From Bacteroidia bacterium (GTDB taxonomy: Bacteria; Bacteroidota; Bacteroidia; J057): DNA of 64,000 nt. Below are positions 15,890 to 24,454 of this stretch, in pieces. The DNA is taken from positions 124,001 to 188,000 of the forward strand of contig JAUIKF010000003.1 in NCBI GenBank assembly GCA_030430575.1, read 5' to 3'. Every line of letters begins with the position of its first letter. The first letter of the stretch is position 1. The notes under the pieces were generated by a model. That model worked only from the letters and a program-made list of their open reading frames with translations. It did no database searches and was not told the DNA's origin. A program made the position numbers and the translations under genes.

Positions 15890-16792
15890 CTACAGCGTCA
15901 GCGCAGCTGCCCCAAACACCCCGGCACTATCACCCAATTTAGGTTTCAAAAAAACGGTATCTAGGCGAAAGTTAAAGACATATTTCTCTACCCATCTCAC
16001 CCCTTCGGTGTAGATACTATCAATATTGCCTACGCCTCCGCCGATGACGATCACATCAGGGTCAAGGATGTCAATAAGATTGGCGACGCCCTTTCCAAAG
16101 AAATGATGGAGGCGATCCAAGGTTGCCCGGGCATATTTGTCTTCTCCCAGTCTGGTTACAATATCTTTCAGGATGCGATCCTGCCCACTGATCCCGTGAT
16201 AAAACCGCTGTAACGAAGGACCCGCAATGAGGGTCTCGACACAGCCAATATTTCCACAATAACAAGGCCCTCCGGATTCGTCCAAGTAACTGTGGCCCCA
16301 TTCTCCAGCAATGCCTTGATGGCCATTAAGAACCTTTCCATTGATCACAATACCCCCTCCGACCCCTGTGCCGATAATGATGCCAAATACCACTTCTGCG
16401 TCAGGCACATGGTCTTTGACGGCACCCATATGAGTTTCTGCCAAGGCGAAGCAGTTGGCATCATTGGCGAGGATCAGGGGAATACCGAGCTTTTTCTCAA
16501 GATCTTGCTTGAAAGGTTTACCATTTAAAACTGTCGTATTGCTGTTTTTAAGGGTAAGGGTATGCTTGTCATGAACGCCTGGCGTGCCTATCCCTACAGT
16601 TTCAGGCTGATGCCCTGATTCCTTAGCCACCTTATCAATTAGCCTGGCAATCTGATCAAGGATATGATCATATCCCATGTGCGCTTCGGTGGGAAGTCGC
16701 TGGCGGCTCACGGTGTCCTTAGGATCAAGGGTTTCAAGCACTACTGCTTCGATTTTGGTGCCGCCTAGGTCTATACCCCAATATGCACTCAT
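15890..16792 (-). CDS. ROK-family sugar kinase (glucokinase-like)
   Basis: 300 residues. The phosphate-binding loop GIDLGGTKIEAVV is at the N-terminus, the catalytic Asp111 is in ILANDANCFALAE, and the ROK signature GIIIGTGVGGGIVINGKVLNGHQGIAGEWGH follows. The structural zinc site is His167 with CYCGNIGC (Cys177, Cys179, Cys184). ROK kinases phosphorylate glucose, fructose or N-acetyl sugars with ATP in the cytoplasm. EWGH plus the zinc cysteines is the pattern of kinases rather than ROK repressors, and no DNA-binding domain is present. No sugar operon surrounds it, so the substrate is open. Confidence 0.9.
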   Translation of the reverse strand: MSAYWGIDLGGTKIEAVVLETLDPKDTVSRQRLPTEAHMGYDHILDQIARLIDKVAKESGHQPETVGIGTPGVHDKHTLTLKNSNTTVLNGKPFKQDLEKKLGIPLILANDANCFALAETHMGAVKDHVPDAEVVFGIIIGTGVGGGIVINGKVLNGHQGIAGEWGHSYLDESGGPCYCGNIGCVETLIAGPSLQRFYHGISGQDRILKDIVTRLGEDKYARATLDRLHHFFGKGVANLIDILDPDVIVIGGGVGNIDSIYTEGVRWVEKYVFNFRLDTVFLKPKLGDSAGVFGAAALTL

Positions 16793-16880
16793 AGGATGAT
16801 ACTAGTTTTAGTGGTTCTTTGCGTAACTCAGTTGGGCTAAAGTACACATAATCTGGTAAAATAGAACAGCCTCCAATAAA

Positions 16881-16929
16881 AATAAACGGGCAATTAACCT
16901 ATTCTAAATCGTTATAGGTCAATTGCCCG
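16881..16929 (-). terminator. Terminator of the NHL-repeat T9SS gene
   Basis: Stem CGGGCAATT-a-ACCTAT (16887-16902) with ATAGGT-c-AATTGCCCG (16914-16929): 15 pairs and one mismatch. On the minus strand it is followed by a T-rich tract (TTTATTTTTATT). Confidence 0.8.
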
Positions 16930-16954
16930 CAATGTACTAGGGGAAGTTAGCTAC

Positions 16955-18145
16955 TTATCTTCGAACTATTTTGAGGGTCTCACTTACCTCTTTGCCTTCT
17001 ATTTTGAGCAAGTAGGTTCCAACGGGAAGTTCCTTGCCTACCAGGGTAACAGAATGCTCTCCAGCCGCCATCTCCTTTGCCAAAACCTCCTGTACCTTTT
17101 TCCCCATTACGTCCCACAATGTCAGCACAGTAAATCCCGACTTAGGGATTCTAAATCGTACTTCTGTCTCTTCGGTAAAGGGATTTGGGATATTTGGCAA
17201 AAAGGCAGATGCTTGATTCAAGGGTTGATCAACTGAGGTATTTGACTTCAACAAAATCATCCGTACCACCACTGGATTCAGGTTGGGGCCTGAAAGAGGA
17301 ATGGCATCATTGACATAAAGGGTGTCGCCTGTCACGCTGGCATCGATGCCATTGGGAGCGGAAAAAGTTGCTTGATTGCCCGCCCCATCTCTATTGCCTC
17401 GCTGGCCTGTCCCAGCGAGCAATACTATGGATCCATTGAGCCCCACTTCAAATATCTGATTACCGCCTCTGTCTACCACATAGAGCCTGTCATTAGCGAA
17501 AGTCAGGTGGCCATTATTATTCCCTGGCAAAGTCGCCAGGATCGTGACATTGCCCGCAGAATCTATTTTGAGCACATTCCCATCACTAAAGTTGCAGCAA
17601 TACAAGGTCTTGTCGTCAGGCCCCAAAATGAGTCCATTGGGACAATTGAAAAGCGCACTGGTAGCGTATAGGCCCACAAAGCCACTGGGATCTACTTTCG
17701 AGATGATATTGCCACCACATTCAGCTACATAGACATTGCCAGAACTGTCCACAGCCACACCTACAGGGGCGCTATGGCCGATTGAGAATCCGCCTACAAA
17801 CCCAAAGGGATTGATTTTGCTGACGCGCCCTGCAGAGATATTGGACTGAAAGAGGTGTCCGTCTGGCCCAAAATCATTGCCAGAAGCCCCTACCAGGCCC
17901 GAGGCCCAGGTCTGCATATTGCCCGTAGGGGATACGCGAGTCACGTTGGTTCCATTGGCATTGTTCAAGGTAGATCCAAAGTCTGCAACGTAGACATTGC
18001 CATCTGTGCCTACACGGACACCGCCGCTTCCATTGAAGGGTTGAGTGATCGTCTTGACGGTTACTTGAGCAGGGCTGATCCCTAATGAAATAAGGATTAG
18101 AAAGGAGAAAGTGAGTAGTTGTTTCATCATCATTTTTTTTCCCAA
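16955..18145 (-). CDS. NHL/SMP-30-like beta-propeller protein with T9SS sorting domain
   Basis: 396 residues with a signal peptide (MKQLLTFSFLILISLGISPAQ). About 280 residues contain NHL-type repeats: GGVRVGTDGNVYVADFG, PVGVAVDSSGNVYVAECGG, PNGLILGPDDKTLYCCNFSDG, LTFANDRLYVVDRGGNQIFEV, PNGIDASVTGDTLYVND. The C-terminal 80 residues are a T9SS sorting domain (FLPNIPNPFTEETEVRFRI ... LTLWDVMGKKV ... GTYLLKIEG). It is probably exported to the surface, where propellers bind proteins or sugars. The start could be Met1 or one of Met5-Met7; MMKQLL fits the signal peptide better. No enzyme residues are recognised. Confidence 0.87.
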   Translation of the reverse strand: MGKKMMMKQLLTFSFLILISLGISPAQVTVKTITQPFNGSGGVRVGTDGNVYVADFGSTLNNANGTNVTRVSPTGNMQTWASGLVGASGNDFGPDGHLFQSNISAGRVSKINPFGFVGGFSIGHSAPVGVAVDSSGNVYVAECGGNIISKVDPSGFVGLYATSALFNCPNGLILGPDDKTLYCCNFSDGNVLKIDSAGNVTILATLPGNNNGHLTFANDRLYVVDRGGNQIFEVGLNGSIVLLAGTGQRGNRDGAGNQATFSAPNGIDASVTGDTLYVNDAIPLSGPNLNPVVVRMILLKSNTSVDQPLNQASAFLPNIPNPFTEETEVRFRIPKSGFTVLTLWDVMGKKVQEVLAKEMAAGEHSVTLVGKELPVGTYLLKIEGKEVSETLKIVRR

Positions 18146-18206
18146 AGTGGGGAAAAACGATGCGAAACGCGCTCACATATTGGGGGGATTTTTCTGACAC
18201 AGTCGC

Positions 18207-18350
18207 GGATTACTCACAAGCCCCCTTCGACAGGCTCAGGGACCGCACAAGCCGAAATCCACGACAGCGCGCTGTAAGCGCGTTATTGGGCGCATCATTT
18301 ATGCGCTAGGCTGGATTTCCGGACCGTGGGGCTTGTTTTGCGCGTAATCC
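18207..18350. repeat. Nested inverted-repeat element (MITE-like or structured RNA)
   Basis: Outer arms: GGATTAC..ACAAGCCCC (18207-18224) and GGGGCTTGT..GTAATCC (18328-18350). Inner arms: GAAATCCA (18254-18261) and TGGATTTC (18312-18319). Core: palindrome ACAGCGCGCTGT (18264-18275) and hairpin GCGCAT/ATGCGC (18290-18306). The left part also holds CCTTCGACAGGCTCAGGGAC, which I recognise as a sequence recurring in many bacterial genomes. No coding frame is evident. Confidence 0.75.
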
Positions 18351-18411
18351 AGTCTATGAAAAAAGCGATATGCTTCATTCCCGATAAATTGAACAGCCTA
18401 CCATGTAATCC

Positions 18412-19332
18412 TTAACGCAAGCTTACCAAAGAAACCACCATCCCCTCTCGTCCTGTCACTTGACGTTGCTGCCCGGCTGATTCTCGCGTAGAAAATGGCC
18501 CCAGAATCAGTTTAAATACAGTTTTGCCATTCAACTCACTGATATAGACTAGCACATGGCGTTGGTTTTTAGCGCGCAATTTCTCCGCCTCTTTCAAGAC
18601 ATTGGCATAGTCTGAGAAGACCCCTAATTGGTACCCAAATCCTGTAGCCGTTTCGCGATTCACTACCAGTCGAAACAGCCCTTGGCCAGGTTTGGAAGTG
18701 TTTGTTACAACAGGGGAAGGGCTACTCGGAGTTGTCAGGTCCAATATGGCCGAAGAAGCCGAAGCGTTCTCTGTCAAATTGCGCGTAAGCGCAGCTTGTG
18801 TATCAGTAATCGGCCCAGAAGCAGTATTGGTACTTGTGCTTGAACTTGAACTTGAATTTGAATTTGAATTTGAGTTTGTACTTGAACCCGCCTTCCCTCC
18901 ATATTTCTTCAGCACTTTAAGCAGGGCATGCCCGCTTTGATACCCACTGAGCTGTTCCAAGGTCTCTCCTGTGGGGCTGACAACAATGATCGTTGGATAA
19001 AAAAGTACCCCAAAGCGTTGAGCCAATGCAACACCATCTCCCGATAGGCTTTCAGCATCTACATTATAGGCCAAATAGTGTTGATTCACATAACCCGCCA
19101 AGGTAGGGTCTGTAAAACTGAATTTGCGAATATTTTCGCAAGGCGTACACCAATCTGTATAAAAATTGATGAAATAGGGCTTATTCTGGGCATAAGCTTC
19201 TGAACGGAGATCATTGTAGCTACCCGTGAAAAACCGGACGCTAGCGTCGGTTTTTGCATGAAGGGGCATTCCTCCTCCTAAACATAGGGCAAAAAGTACA
19301 ATGGACCACAGACCAGTTTTACTGCTCATCAT
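18412..19332 (-). CDS. Periplasmic thioredoxin-fold protein with Ser/Asn linker and SPOR domain
   Basis: 306 residues. A signal peptide (to about 26) is followed by a thioredoxin-like domain with NFYTDWCTPCENIRKF (Cys62, Cys65) and the cis-Pro segment FYPTIIVVSPTG. Residues about 148-170 are a Ser/Asn/Thr-rich linker encoded by a hexanucleotide repeat. The C-terminal 80 residues (GFGYQLGVFSDYANVLKEAEKL ... VFKLILGPFSTRESAGQQ) form a SPOR domain, which binds denuded septal peptidoglycan. So it is probably a thiol oxidoreductase held at peptidoglycan, reducing or isomerising periplasmic disulfides. The repeat could change linker length by slippage in steps of two residues. Confidence 0.88.
   Translation of the reverse strand: MMSSKTGLWSIVLFALCLGGGMPLHAKTDASVRFFTGSYNDLRSEAYAQNKPYFINFYTDWCTPCENIRKFSFTDPTLAGYVNQHYLAYNVDAESLSGDGVALAQRFGVLFYPTIIVVSPTGETLEQLSGYQSGHALLKVLKKYGGKAGSSTNSNSNSNSSSSSSTSTNTASGPITDTQAALTRNLTENASASSAILDLTTPSSPSPVVTNTSKPGQGLFRLVVNRETATGFGYQLGVFSDYANVLKEAEKLRAKNQRHVLVYISELNGKTVFKLILGPFSTRESAGQQRQVTGREGMVVSLVSLR
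18831..18887. repeat. Hexanucleotide repeat encoding the Ser/Asn linker
   Basis: About nine degenerate units of TTGAAC/TTGAAT (TCAAGT/TCAAAT on the coding strand, giving Ser-Ser and Ser-Asn pairs). The same hexamer is repeated exactly in the spacer at 24333-24395. Confidence 0.85.
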
Positions 19333-19493
19333 ATTTTCACTTTAACTTTGATTTTGATTTATTCTGTAGGGTAATGGAACGAAAATATCGGCACTAATAT
19401 GGTAAATATTTATTATTCTTCTGCACAAATGGCTATTTTGGGGTAAAGAATCAATACTTATCATCTTTACTCTACTAATTCCACCGGAAAACT

Positions 19494-19961
19494 ATGGATA
19501 ATCGATTTATGCAAATGGCCATTGACCTGGCCCTCAAAGGGATGCGAAAGGGCGAGGGAGGCCCGTTTGGCGCTGTCATTGTAAAAGATGGAGAAATCAT
19601 CGGCATGGGAAATAACCGTGTTACGGGCACTAACGACCCCACAGCGCACGCCGAGGTAGTAGCTATACGAGATGCCTGCCAGTTCCTCTCCGACTTTCAA
19701 TTGACCAATTGCACCTTGTATACCACCTGCGAACCATGCCCCATGTGCCTGGGTGCCATTTATTGGGCACGGCCCGATAAGGTCTATTATGGCTGCACGC
19801 GCCATGATGCTGCGGCCATCGAGTTTGATGATGATTTCATCTATCAAGAGATGAACGTGCCTATTCACAACCGAAAAATTCCCATGGAACCTTTCATGCG
19901 GACAGAAGCCCTCCAGCTCTTTGGAGAATGGTCGACCCTCTCTGACAAAACCCTGTATTGA
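19494..19961 (+). CDS. guaD: Guanine deaminase (cytidine-deaminase fold)
   Basis: 155 residues, the size of Bacillus-type GuaD. Zinc site: HAEV (His52, Glu54 as proton shuttle) and PCPMC (Cys82, Cys85). The NNRVTGTNDPTAHAE and HDAAAIEFDDDFIYQE segments fit guanine deaminase better than tRNA adenosine deaminase (TadA). The enzyme turns guanine into xanthine in the cytoplasm. The overlapping next gene is a xanthine dehydrogenase subunit, which supports this substrate: guanine to xanthine to urate. The last base of its stop codon is the first base of the next ATG (TGATG). Confidence 0.87.
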   Translation: MDNRFMQMAIDLALKGMRKGEGGPFGAVIVKDGEIIGMGNNRVTGTNDPTAHAEVVAIRDACQFLSDFQLTNCTLYTTCEPCPMCLGAIYWARPDKVYYGCTRHDAAAIEFDDDFIYQEMNVPIHNRKIPMEPFMRTEALQLFGEWSTLSDKTLY

Positions 19962-21391
19962 TGATCGAATTTTGGTTAAATAATAAAAGGGTAGAGACCT
20001 CTATGCCTCCTGGAATGGGGCTATTGGAATTTATTCGCAATCATCAATCTCTGAAAGGCAGCAAATTAGTCTGTAAAGAAGGCGAATGTGGAGCTTGTAC
20101 GGTTTTGGTAGGAGGGCTTCAAGATGGAGAGCTAAGGTATCGCTCCATGACCTCCTGTATCATGCCTTTGGCCAATGCACACCACAAACATATTGTGACG
20201 ATAGAAGGGCTCAATATGGAAGCCCTTAGCCCCGTTCAGCAGGCCATGGTAGATACGAATGGCACCCAATGTGGATTCTGTACACCTGGTTTTGTAGTGG
20301 CTATGACAGGAGGACTCATGCGTTCTGGGGAGGTTTCCTTGAACCATTTGACGCAAAGCATCGACGGAAACATTTGCCGTTGCACAGGCTATAAGTCAAT
20401 CGAACGTGCAGCGGAAGCACTCCTAGCTCCCTTGAAAACCATGCCGCAAGACCATGGACCACGGATTCCATGGCTGATACAGCAGGGCTATATTCCAGCT
20501 TATTTTTCCCGCATAAAAAATCAACTTGCTGCTTTTGGACCCACCGATCAACCCAAAACTGATGACAAGCATTCCCCAACAATCATAGGCGGTGGCTCAG
20601 ACCTCATGGTTCAGCGCCCCCGCCAGATCGAATCCGCCAATTTGACCCCCATTTTTGATCAATCTCAATTAAAGGGAATTCAATGGAATGGAGATTTTTG
20701 TGAGATAGGTGCTGCGACGACCATCACTGAATTAGCTGAATCATCTATTATCCAATCACAAATCCCTGATATACAACGCTTTGCTTCCTATTTTGCTTCT
20801 CATCAACTGCGCAATATGTCTACCATAGGAGGGAATATCGCCAATGCGTCGCCTATTGGGGATTCGACCATGTTATTTCTGGGACTTGACAGCGAAGTGA
20901 TCTTGGAAAAAGAGAGGGAGCCACGTATCGTTAAGCTAAGAGATTTTTTCCTCGGCTATAAACAGATGGACAAAAAAGAAGGGGAACTTATCCTAAAAAT
21001 TCGTTTCCCCAGGTTGCCCAAAGGCGCTTTTTTCAATTTCGAAAAAGTCAGCAAACGTACCTACTTCGATATTGCCAGTGTCAACGCTGCCTGCCAAATA
21101 GTGTTGGATGACAAACACCTGATCAAGGTTGCCCACCTTTCGGCAGGAGGCGTAGGTCCCATTCCCCTATATTTAACCCAAACTTCTCACTTCCTTATCG
21201 GCAAAGAACTCACCTTTGACACCCTTAAAGAAGCGCTCAAAATCGCCAATGAAGAAGCTAGTCCCATAAGCGACACGCGTGGCTCAGCTGCCTACAAGCG
21301 ACTGCTCCTCAGGCAGTTAATCATTGCTCATTTTGTCAAAATGAGTCCCGAATTGGTGAAACCAGCGCAATTGCTAATATTGGCTCGTTAA
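19961..21391 (+). CDS. xdhA: Xanthine dehydrogenase small subunit (2Fe-2S and FAD domains)
   Basis: 476 residues from the ATG at 19961, which overlaps the guaD stop; a TTG three bases earlier is less likely. N-terminal plant-type ferredoxin domain: Cys38, Cys43, Cys46 (CKEGECGAC) and Cys66. Second [2Fe-2S] domain: Cys104, Cys107 (CGFC) and Cys139, Cys141 (CRC). From about 190 an FAD-binding domain follows (IIGGGSDLMV, STIGGNIANASPIGDS), then the CO-dehydrogenase flavoprotein C-terminal fold. It passes electrons from the molybdenum subunit to NAD. No molybdenum subunit gene follows: only about 100 bases separate it from the convergent TonB-type gene. Confidence 0.92.
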   Translation: MIEFWLNNKRVETSMPPGMGLLEFIRNHQSLKGSKLVCKEGECGACTVLVGGLQDGELRYRSMTSCIMPLANAHHKHIVTIEGLNMEALSPVQQAMVDTNGTQCGFCTPGFVVAMTGGLMRSGEVSLNHLTQSIDGNICRCTGYKSIERAAEALLAPLKTMPQDHGPRIPWLIQQGYIPAYFSRIKNQLAAFGPTDQPKTDDKHSPTIIGGGSDLMVQRPRQIESANLTPIFDQSQLKGIQWNGDFCEIGAATTITELAESSIIQSQIPDIQRFASYFASHQLRNMSTIGGNIANASPIGDSTMLFLGLDSEVILEKEREPRIVKLRDFFLGYKQMDKKEGELILKIRFPRLPKGAFFNFEKVSKRTYFDIASVNAACQIVLDDKHLIKVAHLSAGGVGPIPLYLTQTSHFLIGKELTFDTLKEALKIANEEASPISDTRGSAAYKRLLLRQLIIAHFVKMSPELVKPAQLLILAR

Positions 21392-21588
21392 TGTCGAAGA
21401 CAAAATACCCAACTGATTTTCCTCAATCTGTTGGGGATTCAACCTCAAACAACAGGCAAAAAAACTACTTTGATTTTCTGATCAGTCCTCAGCTACCTCC
21501 GTCTCCTGGTTTGTATTTCAATGCCTCCTCCCCCACTCCCAAACTGGGAAAGGTTATAGGAAAAACTCACCATGAAATAGCGACTTAA
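21391..21588 (+). pseudogene. Possible vestige of the xdh large-subunit start
   Basis: An ATG overlaps the xdhA stop (TAATG at 21389-21393), as expected for a coupled large-subunit gene. The 65-codon frame then runs into the opposite-strand barrel gene with no dehydrogenase motif. Part of it (21408-21435) is a hairpin element found elsewhere, so the apparent protein may be accidental. Evidence for a real vestige is only positional. Confidence 0.25.
21408..21435. repeat. Hairpin element, copy 1 of 2
   Basis: Stem CCCAACTGATT / AATCTGTTGGG with one mismatch and loop TTCCTC, 16 bases past the xdhA stop. The 22-base core differs at two positions from the hairpin at 55563-55584. On the minus strand a short T-rich tract follows, so it may terminate the barrel gene. 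Confidence 0.6.
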
Positions 21589-24297
21589 GGTCGCGATGCG
21601 CTCCTCTTCAATATAATTGAAGGTACTTGTCCGATTGATGCCCACATTCTGATTCAGAATATCAAAGGCTGTCAGCCGCAGCTGACCACGCTTATTTTTG
21701 AATAAATACTTGGTGAGGGAAGCTCTCCAAAGAGGAATGCGCTGATTTTCATTAAACGCATCACCCGCATAGATGCTGTAGTCGAACGATGTGTTCACAC
21801 TCCAAGTCTTGGCAAAATCTACTGTTACTTCCGCGTAATACGTTTGGTTAAGGAAATTTTGGTTCAAATCTTCAGCTTCCGAATAGCGGGTGATGTTATA
21901 GCTTAGGTCTGCGCCGACTGTGATATCGACGACTTCTTTTTTTCGGTTTTCGAGGGAGACATCTACGGAATTCACGAGTCGATTGGTGTTGTTGAGCTGA
22001 TTATTGATAAACAAAATGGCGCGATTGTACAGAGAACTCCCTTCAATATTGAACCTACTTTTAATGAATTTTAAGGGTCTTCCAAAGGAGATTACCCCAT
22101 TGATTCTCAGGTCATTATCGACATTGATAGGCTGCGTAGTTTGGCGAAAAAGGCTATCAACCCACTTGGCATTGGTGATCTTATTGGCGGTGTAGGTGCC
22201 TCGGAGGTACCCAAAAATATTGGTGAAAGAGAATTGACTGAAACTCATGAAATGGAACATGAGATTATGGGCGTACTCAGGTCGCAAATCAGGATTCCCC
22301 ACATAGACATTCAGTGGATTGGTATTGTCTACGATCGGTTGCAATTGCTCTAGGGAGGGTTCCCTTACATTGGTTCCATAACTAATATCGATGTTTTTAC
22401 TTGAGGTAAAATCACGACGATAGCTAAAGCGAGGGAGGATATTGGAAAATGTTTTTTTAATGGAAGTATCCGCGGAAATAATCTCCCCGTCCAGCCGAGA
22501 TTGTTGCGCATTTACCCCAATCGTGAAATTGGACTTCCGCGTATTTTTCATAAAACTCACCCCCGCATTGTCATACGTATAGCCCCTTCGGTAGTGGTTG
22601 CTGAGCTGCTCATTCAGGCTTTCGCGGGGATTGCCTGTCCCTTGAATATCATACACTGTCCGGTCCCATTCGTTGGTGAAGTTCTGGTGTGCATAGTTTA
22701 CCTCCAGATAGCGCCGCTTTCCAAGAGGCTCGGTAAAGGACACTTTTGCGCTATAGTTCAGCTGCTCATTGGTTTGTCCTTGCGTCTGCTGGATCGTGTC
22801 AGAGAAAGCATTGATATCAGTGGGCAAAAAAGAGTTCACAGCATATAAGTCCCCTGCCTGATCATCATCCTGCACCCCAATATTTAAGTCCGCCACAAAA
22901 GAGCGCCCTTTTTTTCGAAATCGCTTCCGATAGATAAGGTTTGCTGAGGCATTATAATTTTGGCCCGTATTATTCGTCAGCCGTTCGCTCGCATTTTCGA
23001 GAATTTGTTTCGGATTAAAGGTCTGAGAAGTGCTGTTCAAATCGGTCACCCCATCATTGAATCCGAAGCTAGAACGAAGAATAAAGTTCTGAGAAGAATC
23101 AATTTGATGCTGCAAGGTGAGATTCACCCGATGGTTATTATTGGTACTTACCTGATTGCTATGATCCTCAGAATCAAATACATCCGCATTCAGGAATTGC
23201 TGGCGCGTCACATCTCGCTCCACCGTATTTGTCAAGCGATTATAGAAATAGGAAGACATCAACTCCGTCTTTTTCCCAAAATCATAATTGAAATTGACGC
23301 CTCCAGCCCCTGTATTCATAAAGCCATTGTTTCGCCCGCCCATCCCTAAAGGGACGCCGCCACTACCCGCATTGATGCTCAAGCGCATGGAGCCTCCGCC
23401 GCCCCCCATCATGTTCTGCATGCCACCCATGAAGTTGATGTATTCATTGATAGAAAAGCCTTGCTCGTTCACATTATTGGCCATGCCTAGAACTGATAGC
23501 TGCATTTTTTTGCCAAACTTATTCAAGCTGAGCTTGCTCTTAAATCGGTCTTCAGTCCCATAGCCCCCCATGAGTTTCCCAAATACGCCTTTCTTTTTAT
23601 CTTCTTTGAGTTCTAGGTTAATGGTTTTTTCGCGCTGCCCATCATCTACCCCCGTGAACTCAGCCATGTCCGATTTCTTGTCATATACTTTGACATTGTC
23701 AATGGCATCGGCTGGCAAATTTTTGGTGGCCACTTTTGGGTCCTTTCCAAAAAACTCCTTTCCATCTACCAAAACATTTTGCACATCTTCCCCCATCGCC
23801 TTCACATTGCCGTCCTTATCTACCTGAACCCCTGGCAACTTCTTTAGGAGGTCTTCTACTACAGCCCCCGGCTGCGTTTTGAAGGCGTCAGCATTGTATT
23901 GGATCGTGTCCCCCTTGATCAAGATTGGCGTCCGCTCTGCTGAGATCTCCACCTCCTCCAGCGTCACACTCAACGGCTGTAAAGCAATGGCTTCCAGCGC
24001 TTTATCTCCTGCAAGCTCAACCGACTCCATGCGATTGTGATAGCCAAGCGCAGACACCTGAAGCAGGTATTTCCCCTGCTTTATTCGCTGAAAGGAAAAT
24101 GCGCCCTCTGAATTGGTCAAGATAAATCCGACCATCGTAGAATCTGTGGCATTCAGCAAGACCGTCGTTGCATTCTCAAGCGGGGCATGAGTTGAGTCCA
24201 GAACCGTCCCAGTCAAGTTGAACTTGGCATTTTGGGCATGCAGGGGCTGGCTGGCTACTGCGAGGAGCAGTGCCAGAAGGGAGAATAGGTATTTCAT
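21493..24297 (-). CDS. TonB-type outer-membrane beta-barrel protein (CarboxypepD_reg plus plug)
   Basis: 934 residues with a signal peptide (MKYLFSLLALLLAVASQPLHAQ). A carboxypeptidase-regulatory-like domain spans about 25-105 (LTGTVLDSTHAPLENATTVLLN), then a plug (GAVVEDLLKKLPGVQVDKDGNV, MGEDVQNVLVDGKEFFG), then a long barrel with many aromatic strands. Gly/Met-rich loops occur near 290-325 (GGMQNMMGGGGGSMR). It belongs to the outer-membrane barrel family usually paired with GLPGLI proteins, as here. The substrate is unknown; Met-rich loops might favour peptide or metal ligands, but this is speculation. The gene upstream in the same direction encodes the GLPGLI protein. Confidence 0.92.
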   Translation of the reverse strand: MKYLFSLLALLLAVASQPLHAQNAKFNLTGTVLDSTHAPLENATTVLLNATDSTMVGFILTNSEGAFSFQRIKQGKYLLQVSALGYHNRMESVELAGDKALEAIALQPLSVTLEEVEISAERTPILIKGDTIQYNADAFKTQPGAVVEDLLKKLPGVQVDKDGNVKAMGEDVQNVLVDGKEFFGKDPKVATKNLPADAIDNVKVYDKKSDMAEFTGVDDGQREKTINLELKEDKKKGVFGKLMGGYGTEDRFKSKLSLNKFGKKMQLSVLGMANNVNEQGFSINEYINFMGGMQNMMGGGGGSMRLSINAGSGGVPLGMGGRNNGFMNTGAGGVNFNYDFGKKTELMSSYFYNRLTNTVERDVTRQQFLNADVFDSEDHSNQVSTNNNHRVNLTLQHQIDSSQNFILRSSFGFNDGVTDLNSTSQTFNPKQILENASERLTNNTGQNYNASANLIYRKRFRKKGRSFVADLNIGVQDDDQAGDLYAVNSFLPTDINAFSDTIQQTQGQTNEQLNYSAKVSFTEPLGKRRYLEVNYAHQNFTNEWDRTVYDIQGTGNPRESLNEQLSNHYRRGYTYDNAGVSFMKNTRKSNFTIGVNAQQSRLDGEIISADTSIKKTFSNILPRFSYRRDFTSSKNIDISYGTNVREPSLEQLQPIVDNTNPLNVYVGNPDLRPEYAHNLMFHFMSFSQFSFTNIFGYLRGTYTANKITNAKWVDSLFRQTTQPINVDNDLRINGVISFGRPLKFIKSRFNIEGSSLYNRAILFINNQLNNTNRLVNSVDVSLENRKKEVVDITVGADLSYNITRYSEAEDLNQNFLNQTYYAEVTVDFAKTWSVNTSFDYSIYAGDAFNENQRIPLWRASLTKYLFKNKRGQLRLTAFDILNQNVGINRTSTFNYIEEERIATLSRYFMVSFSYNLSQFGSGGGGIEIQTRRRR

Positions 24298-24332
24298 ATC
24301 AATTGGGGTTTCTAGGTTGGCTTACCCTGAAA

Positions 24333-24450
24333 AAGTTCAAGTTCAAGTTCAAGTTCAAGTTCAAGTTCAAGTTCAAGTTCAAGTTCAAGTTCAAGGACGA
24401 ACGTTTGAGTTTGCATTTGAGTTTGCGCTTGAGTTTGAACTTGAATTTGA
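24333..24450. repeat. (AAGTTC)n array with a degenerate inverted partner
   Basis: 63 bases of exact AAGTTC repeats (24333-24395, 10.5 units). After 8 bases comes about 46 bases of degenerate TTTGAG/TTTGCA/CTTGAA units (24404-24450) in the opposite sense. The arms could pair over most of their length. The element lies between the GLPGLI gene and the barrel gene. Confidence 0.88.
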
Positions 24451-24454
24451 ATTC

